64,000 nucleotides of DNA from Pseudoxanthomonas dokdonensis (GCF_001431405.1 NZ_LDJL01000005.1:62001-126000), one strand, 5' to 3'; counted from the first letter of the stretch, positions 33,013-41,853 are shown. Notes: generated from the letters alone by a model not told the origin. A program made the numbers and translations.

Positions 33013-34131
33013 ATGAGTAACTCCACATTGTTCGAAAGTGATGCTGCCAAGTACTTCCCGAAGCCTACTAAGGAGGACGTAGCGTTGTTCGACTCTCTTC
33101 CAGAAAGATTCTGTCTCGACGTGCCATATGTAGAGCAGGATTCTATCCAGGGCTCTGGAACGGCATGCCTAAAGATGCTGGCGGAGTTTCAGGGTCTAGA
33201 CCCGTCGCCAGGGCTTACGATGATCAAGGAGACTGAGGCAGACTGGAAGAGCTTCAATCACGAGACTCTGGCGGAAGACTTTGCCAGAGCCATGATCAAA
33301 GTTGGTCTACTTCCCTATGAATACTACCCCGGTAGATTCGTGCTTCCGGCATTCGAAGAAGGCTATCTCGGGGCCGATTTCATCGCCAAGAACTTCGGAG
33401 AGATATCGAAGATCGATCAGCTACTCATGAAGTCAGCAATCTTCGGGTCAAAAACGCCGATATTCGCCCGGGTTCACTTTGACACGGACGAGTATGCGAT
33501 GTCAGACGAGATGGCAAGCGTACTTGACACATCCGGCCACGGGGTCGTCCTGTGCGGTTGGGACGAGGAGGGCTTCATTGTTCACGATCCATGGCCGCGG
33601 GATAGGTTTGGTGGATACGGCGGCGGGCGACTTCGCGTGCTTTCCTTTAAGCGATTGAGTGAGATTAATCCTTTCGTAAACTGCTGCGCAGACGGGTCGC
33701 ACGGCGGAATCGGAATCAAAGGTTTCATCCGAGTCCGTGATCGTGCGGTTCATGAGGGTCGCGACATAGTAATTGAGTTCGAACTTGAGAACTCTGGACT
33801 CCCTTCGTTTTACCGCGACTACATCCGCTGGGATTACGAAATGGCGCTCGAAGTGCCTCATTCTTTCACATTGAAGAGTCAGAAGGAGCACGCGGTTACC
33901 TACGCCCACGCGATGGGAACGCCCAATGCGCGAGTCCAATGGGACGTACACACTGGCAACGTCCATGGATCTCACGGCATAGAAGTTCATGTCCTTGCGC
34001 GAGGAACTTATCCGGTCTTCCCCTGGGAAACCGCCAAACGAGCTCCGCAACCTATCGAGGTAAGGCGCACGTTCAAGACCAGAATCGACGTCAAGCGACT
34101 TGAGTGGCTGAACAAGTACGCACGCGTCTAA
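33013..34131 (+). CDS. C39-like papain-fold protein with Ser in place of the nucleophile Cys
   Basis: 372 residues. Residues 36-60 (DVPYVEQDSIQGSGTACLKML) align with the peptidase C39 opening 'vPyv.Q....CGpaalkml', but CG is SG here (S48). H176 (TSGHGVVLCGW) and D192 (VHDPW) fit the remaining dyad. C52 is four residues further on. The C-terminal ~160 residues form a separate beta-rich domain. It may be a non-peptidase (binding or acyl-transfer) relative. GC is low, as in the partner aminotransferase. Function unknown. Confidence 0.65.
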   Translation: MSNSTLFESDAAKYFPKPTKEDVALFDSLPERFCLDVPYVEQDSIQGSGTACLKMLAEFQGLDPSPGLTMIKETEADWKSFNHETLAEDFARAMIKVGLLPYEYYPGRFVLPAFEEGYLGADFIAKNFGEISKIDQLLMKSAIFGSKTPIFARVHFDTDEYAMSDEMASVLDTSGHGVVLCGWDEEGFIVHDPWPRDRFGGYGGGRLRVLSFKRLSEINPFVNCCADGSHGGIGIKGFIRVRDRAVHEGRDIVIEFELENSGLPSFYRDYIRWDYEMALEVPHSFTLKSQKEHAVTYAHAMGTPNARVQWDVHTGNVHGSHGIEVHVLARGTYPVFPWETAKRAPQPIEVRRTFKTRIDVKRLEWLNKYARV

Positions 34132-34455
34132 GCTGCATTGGCCGCAAATGATTCATGGAAGTCCAATCAAGCTAACTCCATGCCGCGCGAGTCGGCAAGG
34201 CTCGAGCGATGGCCGAACTCTGCATCTGGCCGGAAGCGGACATCGGCGGGGCAGGGAATTAGGAAGATTTATCGGGGGTAAGAAGGATCAATCGTGCAAA
34301 TTCCCGGGTTCTCCCATGCACTCGAGGCTTCGCTAGAGGTTGCGCGGTGATGACTTGGCGAGCGCGATGAGGTGGATGTTCACTTCCCCGCCGTGGCGTA
34401 CCTTGAACACATTGGTAGCATTCTGTATGGCAATGTATACAACGGAGTAGAGGCT
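34132..34455. other. 324-base intergenic region
   Basis: After the C39-like gene. No convincing gene. A GTG at 34372 could extend the following nuclease-like protein by 28 residues without a clear RBS. Confidence 0.45.
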
Positions 34456-34938
34456 ATGCCGTGGCAACACGATCTTCGACGCACCTCGCGAGATGTTGAG
34501 ATCGCCGAGCGCGTGATCGTAGCCGTGGAGAAACTCTTGGTTCGAGACCGCTACCTCTTCGTTCATCGCGTCGGTGAGCGGACCCTCTCGCATCGGCTGG
34601 CGATCTACGTGGAGGCACAGTTCCCCGGCTGGGACGTTGACTGCGAGTACGACCGGGATGGCGCGGCGCGAAAGATGATTCCGGATGGAACCGGCAACGA
34701 TGACGACGAAGGTAGCGCTGTGTTGCCGGACATCATCGTCCACCACCGAGGCCCCGGTGGTAACCACGTCGTATTCGAGCTTAAGAAATCCAGTAATCGC
34801 CTGCCCGATGACCGGGACTTGGAGAAACTGCGCGCGTACGGGCGTCACCTGGGATACGCACACGGCGTTTTCATTCGTTTTGTCGTGGGTGAGCCCGATC
34901 CCGCCGTCAGCCGGGCGGAGTTCATTTACAGCGACTGA
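34456..34938 (+). CDS. PD-(D/E)XK nuclease-like protein
   Basis: 160 residues. Motif VLPDIIVHHRG...HVVFELKKSS gives PD and ExK separated by about 14 residues on adjoining strands, the active-site pattern of restriction-enzyme-like nucleases. The N-terminal helix and RTLSHRLAIYVEAQFPGWDVDCEYDRDG resemble a widespread uncharacterised family often near mobile or defence genes. Alone on the plus strand, convergent with the ubiquitin-like operon. ATG 34456 is preceded by GGAG at 34444-34447. Confidence 0.7.
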   Translation: MPWQHDLRRTSRDVEIAERVIVAVEKLLVRDRYLFVHRVGERTLSHRLAIYVEAQFPGWDVDCEYDRDGAARKMIPDGTGNDDDEGSAVLPDIIVHHRGPGGNHVVFELKKSSNRLPDDRDLEKLRAYGRHLGYAHGVFIRFVVGEPDPAVSRAEFIYSD

Positions 34939-35043
34939 TCTCGACCGTCACGAGGCGGGCCGATGCCGCCGTCGCGTCGTCGAGAATAGCGTCGTCGTGC
35001 ACTGATACTGCGCTAGTGGATCTTGCACGGGACCCTCGCGCGA

Positions 35044-35628
35044 TCACCGTGATGGGGTATCCGAGTCAGCGGCGCGCCGCGCGCGAACCCAGCGACGGAT
35101 GCGCGTCACCAGATTCTGCCGCGCGCGCGTCAGGAAGGCCCAGGCGCCCTGCGTCGTGGCGAATCCCACCGCGATCAGCAGGACGGTGTAGGCGTAACTC
35201 GGGAAGGCCATGCGCGAAGTGAGCGCAATGGTGAGGCCGCCGAACTGCGCAAACATGGCCAGCACCGGCCCGCACACCAACGCGCCGCGCATCAGGCGTT
35301 GGCGCTCGTCGGCAGGCACGGGCGTGCGGCGCTCGGCCACGGCCTGAATCACGAGAACGCACATGAGCATCGCGGTCACCATGCCGCCGACGGCGCCGAC
35401 CACGAGCAGGGACTGGCTCCAGCCCATCTCCAGATAAGCCGGTCGATCGATCAGGAACAAGGCGACGGTCGTCGGCGCGAACACGCCCACGGCCCCGAGC
35501 AAATAGGCGACGCCGCGTTCGCCCTCGTACGCCCGCAGGAACATGAGCTTGCGTTCGGCCCAGTTCGTCAGCGCCAGGGTGTTGTCAGCGACCGCAACCT
35601 GTCGATTGGAATGGCGGGACTTTTTCAT
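35044..35628 (-). CDS. four-helix membrane protein, last gene of the ubiquitin-like operon
   Basis: 194 residues from ATG 35628, 7 bases after the E1-like gene stop. Four hydrophobic segments (about residues 39-58, 70-95, 113-133, 143-163) with a basic cytoplasmic N-terminus (KKSRHSNRQ) and Arg-rich C-terminal tail (RIRRWVRARRAA). No family recognised. Being in the same operon it may be a membrane effector, a substrate of conjugation or an anchor. This gene is not among the four core Bil genes. Confidence 0.72.
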   Translation of the reverse strand: MKKSRHSNRQVAVADNTLALTNWAERKLMFLRAYEGERGVAYLLGAVGVFAPTTVALFLIDRPAYLEMGWSQSLLVVGAVGGMVTAMLMCVLVIQAVAERRTPVPADERQRLMRGALVCGPVLAMFAQFGGLTIALTSRMAFPSYAYTVLLIAVGFATTQGAWAFLTRARQNLVTRIRRWVRARRAADSDTPSR

Positions 35629-35635
35629 CGTTGTC

Positions 35636-36994
35636 CTAGGGCAGTGCAATGAACGCGCAGCGCGCATTCGCAGGGGTGGGCTCACCAAGACGATGCGTGA
35701 GCGATCGCAGAGCGCAGTCGAGGCTGGCGTGGACGCCGCCGCCATGCAGGGGCCGAACGAGCTCGGCCAAAACCAGGCCCGCGGCGAAAGCGCCCACGAA
35801 CGGCGTTGCCACGGCCTTGGACGCCAACATCGTCACGCCGCACAGGTCGCCGCTGTCTTGTGCGAGCTGCTGGTAGGCGGTGTTGAGCGCCGTCGACGGC
35901 TGACTCGCGGCCTGGGCCGGCCACAGCTCCGTGGCCGGGCGCGGTCCGGGCAGGGTATGCAGGCGCAGGTTGCGAAAGTCGCGATAGCCGCTGCCCAGCC
36001 CGGCCTCGACGACCAGGGCAAACGCCGCGGTGTCGAGATCGCGCCGCGCCGCCACGTTGTCCACGCCGAACAGCGCCACGGTCGGTTCCCCGGGCTGCAG
36101 CCGGTGCTGCGCGCCGAAGCGGCGATCCACCAGGTCGATGTCGAAGCCGATCGCCTCCAGGCGTCGTGCCATGACGCGCGTCTTGCGCGCCGTGACGTCG
36201 TCGGCGCCCACTAGCAGGCAAGTGCTCAAATTCGATTCGGTGACGCGGTCGACATCCTGCAGGACCAGCCGCGGTCGGCGTTGCGCAGGGTAGGGAAGCA
36301 TCGCCAGACCCCAGGCGTAGGCCTGCCCGAGGTGCCCGAGGCCGATCAACCACAGATCGGTCGGCAGGTACGCCAATGCCGGCCCCCGGTTCTCGGGCGC
36401 ATGCCAGTCCTCGATCGCCAGCGGGTTCCACAGCGACAAGCCAATCCGGCGATAGCCGGCCTCGGGCGAGTCGCCGCGCACGTGGGAGAACACCTCGCTC
36501 ACGGCCAACGCACCGGCGCAGACGCCCGCCAACGGGTTGTCGTCGCCGACGGTCAGGTGGTCAGCGCTGTCGGCGGGGGCGATCTGCGCACACCAGCCAT
36601 CCCAGGACGGGCGCAGGGTGAGCGCAACGCCCTCCGGCGGCGGCCCGTCCCCGATCATCAGCGAAGGCAGCCGTGGCGTCGGCGCCGCCGTCACGGCGCC
36701 GCCGAGCGCCGCCACGACGTCCGCGGCCCGCTGACCCGCGAACAGCGGCACCTGCATCACCGGGGTGAGATCGCCGGTCACTTCCACGCCGCCCAGTAGC
36801 GCTCGCGAGGCGGTACTGACCGCCGTGACGACACAGGCTTGGCCCGCGAGCGTGTTCGCCCAGCCCACGCCCAGGTGGATGCGCAGCCGGTACTGTAGGA
36901 ACAGTGCAAGCGCCGCATCCGGTGTGGTGACTTCGCCAGCGTCCAGCGCCAGCTTCGCCAGGCGGTGCATCGCATCGGCATCGAAATGAGTCAT
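35636..36994 (-). CDS. bilD: E1-like (ThiF/UBA) adenylating enzyme, BilD type
   Basis: 452 residues. The C-terminal half is an E1 adenylation domain: nucleotide loop LIGLGHLGQ (G218-x-G220-xx-G223), acidic strand DVDRVTESNL (D247, D249, N255), K271 in ARKTRV and VDNVAARRDLD. C385 in DLCGVTML is a candidate thioester Cys. The N-terminal ~200 residues form a separate domain with no clear zinc motif. In bacterial ubiquitin-like operons this protein activates the Ubl C-terminus with ATP. It overlaps the JAB gene by ATGA. Confidence 0.88.
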   Translation of the reverse strand: MTHFDADAMHRLAKLALDAGEVTTPDAALALFLQYRLRIHLGVGWANTLAGQACVVTAVSTASRALLGGVEVTGDLTPVMQVPLFAGQRAADVVAALGGAVTAAPTPRLPSLMIGDGPPPEGVALTLRPSWDGWCAQIAPADSADHLTVGDDNPLAGVCAGALAVSEVFSHVRGDSPEAGYRRIGLSLWNPLAIEDWHAPENRGPALAYLPTDLWLIGLGHLGQAYAWGLAMLPYPAQRRPRLVLQDVDRVTESNLSTCLLVGADDVTARKTRVMARRLEAIGFDIDLVDRRFGAQHRLQPGEPTVALFGVDNVAARRDLDTAAFALVVEAGLGSGYRDFRNLRLHTLPGPRPATELWPAQAASQPSTALNTAYQQLAQDSGDLCGVTMLASKAVATPFVGAFAAGLVLAELVRPLHGGGVHASLDCALRSLTHRLGEPTPANARCAFIALP

Positions 36995-37482
36995 CGCTCG
37001 CCCTCCGGCGGTGTGAACTTCAAAACCTGCGCCACGACCGCTCCGCGGTAGCGGGCCCAACGATGAGAGCCTTGGTAGACGTAGAGCCCGAGGTGGTCGA
37101 GGCCGGTGGGCCCCTGCGCGAAGTCGGGAACGATCAAGGCTACGTGCCCCGCGATCGCCAGCATCGGGTTCTCGCTGTCGCTGCGGCTCTGTCCTGCGCC
37201 GTAACGGTGCGTATGCACGTCGGCAACGACTTCGAGGCCATGCGTGGCGCAGTAGTCCCACAGCCGACTGAAGCTGGCGCCGGACAGATGCACGAAGTCC
37301 GCCTGCAGCGCGTCCGCCTGCAACTGCTCGTACGGCAGGAAGCCGGTGACCACACGCACGCCGCTGTGGATCTGGCCCAGCAGGAAGCCGCCGCTCTCGC
37401 GCACCCCCGCGCCCTGTTGGCGAAGGTGCGCGAGGACCGCCGTCCACAGCGCCGGTGCGACCTCAAGCCGCGGCGCGTTCAT
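36991..37482 (-). CDS. bilC: JAB/JAMM (Mov34) deubiquitinase-like protease, BilC type
   Basis: 163 residues. JAMM metalloprotease motif: E29 (RESGGFLLG), H90 and H92 (DVHTHRYG), S99 and D102 (QSRSD). The gap between the second His and Ser is six residues rather than the usual seven. The protein probably processes the Ubl or removes it from targets. Its start overlaps the E2-like gene by 20 bases. Order Ubl-E2-JAB-E1 is that of Bil operons. Confidence 0.9.
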   Translation of the reverse strand: MNAPRLEVAPALWTAVLAHLRQQGAGVRESGGFLLGQIHSGVRVVTGFLPYEQLQADALQADFVHLSGASFSRLWDYCATHGLEVVADVHTHRYGAGQSRSDSENPMLAIAGHVALIVPDFAQGPTGLDHLGLYVYQGSHRWARYRGAVVAQVLKFTPPEGER

Positions 37483-37933
37483 GCTCGAACCCTTGCAGCA
37501 GGTCGTGCACCACCTCGAGGTAGTGCGAGATCCCCTTCGCGGGGTTCCAGATGAGCTGCGGGTATTGCGCCGGCCAGGCGTCGTGACCGACCAGGCTCTC
37601 CCGGTCGCAGGGCACGTACAGCGCCATCCCGCCTTTCCAGTCGGGCCGAAAAGCCATACTCATTCGCTCGCCGCTGCGCGGCCATCGGGCATCCGGCAGA
37701 CGCACGCCGGCGCCCGGATCCCAGAAAGTGCCGGTGGGCGGCGCGGTCGGGAACCCCTGGCAGTCGAGCCGCAGCACGAACTCCAGTCCGCTACCGGCGA
37801 AGACGCCGATGAAGACGAACGGCCAGTCGAGCCGATGCAGCCGCCAGCGCCCACGATCCTGGCCGGACAGGAAGCGCGCCGACGCGAGGTCGGCGCGCAA
37901 GGACTGCTCATCCGGCGGCACCTGCGCGGCCAT
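37463..37933 (-). CDS. bilB: E2-like conjugating enzyme, BilB type
   Basis: 156 residues, ATG 37933 overlapping the Ubl stop (TGATG). The core resembles a reduced UBC fold: beta strands WPFVFIGVFAG, LEFVLRLDCQGFPTAPPTGTFWDP (corresponding to the P-x-x-P/HPN region, without HPN), then MALYVPCDRESLVGHDAW, where C109 is the likely catalytic Cys. A helix (ISHYLEVVHDLLQGFE) closes the domain. Low similarity to eukaryotic E2, so the call relies on operon position and fold pattern. Confidence 0.78.
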   Translation of the reverse strand: MAAQVPPDEQSLRADLASARFLSGQDRGRWRLHRLDWPFVFIGVFAGSGLEFVLRLDCQGFPTAPPTGTFWDPGAGVRLPDARWPRSGERMSMAFRPDWKGGMALYVPCDRESLVGHDAWPAQYPQLIWNPAKGISHYLEVVHDLLQGFEHERAAA

Positions 37934-38439
37934 CAGCCGTTGATCCGGTGCGCGGGCACGAGGTCGAACACGATCGCGCAGCGCGGGTGCTGCACCAACG
38001 TGCCCACGTGCGTGTCCATGTCCGGCTGCTCGTTGGAGCCCGCGATCTGCAGGACGTGTTCGGCGATGTCGCCCGCCTTCAGGCCGAACCGGCGACCCGC
38101 CCACTGGCGAATGCGACCGATCGTCGTCGCCGGGCGGAACGGATGCTCTTCCGTACGCCCGCCGAAGCGGACCGTGACCGCGACCTGCTTGCACCGGTGC
38201 AGGTGCACGCGCACCCCGCGGTCCGGGTTCAGGTCCTTGAGGCGGCGCTTCGACGCGGCCTCGTCGTCATCGACGTCGTCATCCTCGATGGACAGCGACA
38301 GGCCGGTCGAATCGGTGCCGGCCGGGAGCAGGGTGAGCGCAGCGCGCTTGAGGTCAGCGACTGTGGCGTGGTCGTCGACCTCCACCAGCTTGATGTCGGA
38401 GAAGTGCTCCGACTGCACATAGACGCGAATGGTGGACAT
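37933..38439 (-). CDS. bilA: two-domain ubiquitin-like protein (ISG15-like), BilA type
   Basis: 168 residues, ATG 38439 with AAGGAG (38449-38454). Two beta-grasp domains in tandem: residues 3-83 (IRVYVQSEHF...ATVADLKRAALTLL...RLKDLNPDRGVRVHL) and 86-162 (VAVTVRFGGRTEEHPFRPATTIGRIRQWAGRRFGL...CAIVFDLV). Each has the strand-strand-helix-strand order. An acidic loop (EDDDVDDDE) interrupts domain 1. The chain ends AHRING with a single C-terminal Gly (G168), ready for adenylation without trimming. This two-domain layout is the hallmark of BilA. Confidence 0.88.
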   Translation of the reverse strand: MSTIRVYVQSEHFSDIKLVEVDDHATVADLKRAALTLLPAGTDSTGLSLSIEDDDVDDDEAASKRRLKDLNPDRGVRVHLHRCKQVAVTVRFGGRTEEHPFRPATTIGRIRQWAGRRFGLKAGDIAEHVLQIAGSNEQPDMDTHVGTLVQHPRCAIVFDLVPAHRING

Positions 38440-38541
38440 GCGGTGTTACTCCTTTTCGGTCCGGGCCGCACGAAATTGTGTGGCCCTTAAGGAGTAAGTC
38501 GCGGCGACAAATACGAATCGGAAGTCGAACTGCGGCGAGAT

Positions 38542-41500
38542 TCACGCCGGGCAGTACAGGAAGTGTCGGCATCCAGCACATGCCCATGAGTTGGGCTTAG
38601 CCGGAAATCGGCCTTCCATCAGTTCGCGTCCCATTTCGACGAGGTGGTCGAACCCCCGGTCTTGGTACGGGTAAACGTGCTCGGAAACGCGCGAGCTCAA
38701 TACGTACAGGCTGCCCTGAAAGCGATACTGCCGGTACTGTTGGTTCAAGCACTTGAGCACCCACCGAAGAATCTTGTGCTGCTTGGCATACGGACTGGAT
38801 GGCTGTGCACGCACAAAATGCAACGTGACGACATTGTCCTGCCGCGTGACGCGATGGGCAATCACGCGCACCGGCAAGCCGTCGCAGACGACGTCGATCG
38901 GCGACGCCATCGCCGCGCGGCTGACGCCGGACCACGCGCGTCCGGCATCAAGCAATTGCATGGCGTATGCCGACAGGTGCAGCCTGGCCGGCTCGTACTC
39001 TTCCGCCAACATCGCCAGTTCGACCGCGACATCATTGGCCGGCGCGGATACATCCCCGCCCGCCGGCGCAAACAGCTCCCGCATCACAGCCGCTTCGATA
39101 CGCGCCGCCGGGTGCAGCCCCGCTGCCGGGCTGAGCTGCCTCATCACGTCGTAGTAATAGCGTCGGGGGCAGGTGCGGTAGGTGACAAACTCCCTCAGAT
39201 CCACGGGCACTTGCGGTGCCAGCGTCGGGGGTGCGGCCGCATGGTGGCCGACTGCGTAAGCCACGGTGCCGACGACGCAGTTGAGCAAGTGTGCGGCGCG
39301 CTGCACTGCCGGCGCGCGGGCCGCCTTGAAGTAGCTCTTTTCCTCGTACAAAGTCAGCGACGAACGTGCGCGGGACAGGGCCACATACAGCCTGTTCGCG
39401 GCCTCCGACCTCGCCTCATCCACGCCGCCGGCCGATTGGGTCAAGACCTCCGGAAGCCACGTCGCATCGTCCGAGCGCTCGAAGTGGCGCGCGTCGACAT
39501 CCATCAAGTGAACCGCTTCGAATTCCAAGCCCTTGCTCTGGTGGATGGTCATCACCGCGACCGCGTCCAAGAGATCGGCCTCCGGCGGGGGAATCCGCAA
39601 ATCGCGATCGTCGGCCAGGCGCAAGCGTCGGCGAAGCCGCGTCAAGAACGTGCCCACAGTCTGGTAGGCGCGCCCTCCGTCGGGAACGCGCAGGTAGTAG
39701 ATGATTTGCCACAAGGCCAATCGTCGGGTGACGGCCTGCATGTCGCTGCCGTTCGCGTAATCGGCGAGCCATCGTGTCCGCTCAAACAACAGCGAGCAGA
39801 TCACGTCCCACGGGCTGTCGTGCGAACTTAGTCCACCGAAGGTGTCGCGCCATCGGTGCAACGCCTGCGCGCCGTCGGGCGACAGGGTGGCCGGTGGCGC
39901 GTGGAGCCAGGAGAAGGGCGCCGGGCGCGTGTCCCGAAGGTGGTCGATCAGCACGTCGACGTCGGGAGCCGGCAGGGCCAAGCCGGGCAACTGCGCGATC
40001 CGCACCAAGGGGCTGCCCGAGCGGTCGACGAACAGTTGCAACAGCGCCAGCAGGTCTTTGACCTCGGGACGTTGGAAGATGTCGCCCAGATGCAGGACCG
40101 GGATGCCGAGGGCCACCAGGGCGGCGGCGGCCGCATCGCAGGTATCGTGGCGGTTGGCCAGAATCACCTGTTCGCGAAAGGCGGTGCCTTCGGCCTGCAG
40201 CCGGCGCACGCGCGAGACGAGTTCGCCATACGCAATGCTTTCGTTCTCGCAGCTGACCAGCGTCGGGCGTACGCCGCCTTGGCCACGGACCGGCGCGACC
40301 CCGCCGAGCGGCAGCACGCCCTGCAGGGGATTGTCATCGCGGCCGGTGTGCTCGACCACGCGCACGATTTCCTCAAAGCTGCGCCAGTTCTCGTTGAGCC
40401 GAAACTCGCGATGCTGGGGAAAATCGTCCGCGAATCGGACGATGTTGCGAATTGAGGCGCCCCGGAACCGGTAGATCGCTTGCCGCGGATCACCGACCAC
40501 CCACAGGCAGTCGGCCTGCGCGGCCATGGCCTTCACCAGTTCCGCGCTGGCGCGATTGACGTCTTGATACTCATCGACGAGCACATGCCGGAAGCGGCCG
40601 ATGCTGGGCGCGAACTCGGCTCGGTTGGCGCGCAGAGCCTGCGCGGGCAACAGGATGAGGTCGCCGAAGTCCACGAGGCCGCTGTTGCCCCGCAGCAACG
40701 CCTCATACGTGCGATACAGCAGGGCCAGGTCGCGGTCCAACGCCAGTCGATCGGCGTCGGCCCGCGCGGCGCCGGCTTCGACGATGCGCGTGAATGCGTC
40801 CGCATCTAGCAGCTCGTCCTTGGCGCGCTGCATCGTCTTGACGGCCTGGTCCAGCCACGGTAACGGATCGCCCAGCGGGTTGAACACCCGCAGGGGCAAG
40901 CCATAGATGTGCGGCTCGAGCAGGGCGATCTGGGCCATCTTGTCGGCCACGCCGAACCCCGGTCGCAACCCGAAGCGCTCGTGGTTCTTGCGCAAGAACT
41001 CCAGGCCGAAGGCGTGGAAGGTACCCACCCACATCTCGTGCGCGTCGGGAACCCCGGTAGCCGCGAGTCGATCGACCAGCTCTCGCGCCGCCCGATTGGA
41101 AAAGGTCAGCACCAACAGCTCGGCGGGCTTGGCGCCGTTCGCGAGCAGGTGCTCCATGCGCATGAGCAAGGTGGCCGTCTTACCGGTGCCCGGGCCGGCG
41201 ACCACGAGCGAGGTGCGCGCGGACGATCGCGCGGCATCGAGCTGTTCGTCGGTCGGTGTCAAGGCCGGCTGCGGCGCATCGTCCGCGAGCCCGTCTTCGG
41301 GAAGCAACAGGGCATCGAGCAACTGTTGCCTGACCAGTTCGAGTGGCAACGCCAAATCGGCGGCGATCCGGGATGCGGTGCGGCCGCCCAGGAACAGCGC
41401 TCGGGCGAGCGTGCGCGGCAGCAGCAGCTCGCGCGCGAACACGTTGGCCTGCAACTCGGCTCGCTCTCGGGCGCCGTACGCCTCCACGCGCTTGGCCCCG

Positions 41501-41853
41501 AGGGTGTCGTCCTCGGCGGGATTGAGGGTACTGGCGATGACTTGCCGGCAACCCTCATGCTCTTCCGGGTGCAAGATCCAGTGCCCGAACTCGTGCGCCA
41601 CCAGGAACGCCCGGTCCGGTGGTTCGACATCGTTGCGCACCAGGATCTGGCGAAAGTCCCGCACGAGCACCGCATCGGCTCCGCACAACGCGGCGTCGTC
41701 CGGACGCGTCGCCGAAATGTCGAAATCCTCGGCCTCGGCGGCGGCGATACGGGCGATCAGATCGAACGACCGGAGGCCATCGGCGGCGGCCTCCGGACAG
41801 TGCTGCCGGCGCAGTTGCTGCGCCGCCAGTCGCGCTCGCCGAAACGGGGTCAC
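38542..41853 (-). CDS. ImmA/IrrE peptidase - UvrD/PcrA helicase - Cys-cluster fusion
   Basis: 1,103 residues. Residues 1-190: ImmA/IrrE zinc peptidase domain with HEFGH (H87, E88, H91). Residues 200-820: superfamily 1 helicase with Q-motif/Walker A VVAGPGTGKTATLL (220-226), LTFSNRAARELVDRL, VDEYQDVNRA, GDPRQAIYRFRGA and a C-terminal NRLYVALSRARSSLTLYEEK. The C-terminal ~250 residues carry YRTCPRRYYYDV and a final CAGCRHFLYC, a Cas4/AddB-like four-Cys iron-sulfur pattern, but the expected nuclease D..ExK is replaced by IDVV...VIAHRV, so it is probably inactive as a nuclease. It overlaps the preceding 207-aa gene (ATGA). Confidence 0.87.
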   Translation of the reverse strand: MTPFRRARLAAQQLRRQHCPEAAADGLRSFDLIARIAAAEAEDFDISATRPDDAALCGADAVLVRDFRQILVRNDVEPPDRAFLVAHEFGHWILHPEEHEGCRQVIASTLNPAEDDTLGAKRVEAYGARERAELQANVFARELLLPRTLARALFLGGRTASRIAADLALPLELVRQQLLDALLLPEDGLADDAPQPALTPTDEQLDAARSSARTSLVVAGPGTGKTATLLMRMEHLLANGAKPAELLVLTFSNRAARELVDRLAATGVPDAHEMWVGTFHAFGLEFLRKNHERFGLRPGFGVADKMAQIALLEPHIYGLPLRVFNPLGDPLPWLDQAVKTMQRAKDELLDADAFTRIVEAGAARADADRLALDRDLALLYRTYEALLRGNSGLVDFGDLILLPAQALRANRAEFAPSIGRFRHVLVDEYQDVNRASAELVKAMAAQADCLWVVGDPRQAIYRFRGASIRNIVRFADDFPQHREFRLNENWRSFEEIVRVVEHTGRDDNPLQGVLPLGGVAPVRGQGGVRPTLVSCENESIAYGELVSRVRRLQAEGTAFREQVILANRHDTCDAAAAALVALGIPVLHLGDIFQRPEVKDLLALLQLFVDRSGSPLVRIAQLPGLALPAPDVDVLIDHLRDTRPAPFSWLHAPPATLSPDGAQALHRWRDTFGGLSSHDSPWDVICSLLFERTRWLADYANGSDMQAVTRRLALWQIIYYLRVPDGGRAYQTVGTFLTRLRRRLRLADDRDLRIPPPEADLLDAVAVMTIHQSKGLEFEAVHLMDVDARHFERSDDATWLPEVLTQSAGGVDEARSEAANRLYVALSRARSSLTLYEEKSYFKAARAPAVQRAAHLLNCVVGTVAYAVGHHAAAPPTLAPQVPVDLREFVTYRTCPRRYYYDVMRQLSPAAGLHPAARIEAAVMRELFAPAGGDVSAPANDVAVELAMLAEEYEPARLHLSAYAMQLLDAGRAWSGVSRAAMASPIDVVCDGLPVRVIAHRVTRQDNVVTLHFVRAQPSSPYAKQHKILRWVLKCLNQQYRQYRFQGSLYVLSSRVSEHVYPYQDRGFDHLVEMGRELMEGRFPAKPNSWACAGCRHFLYCPA

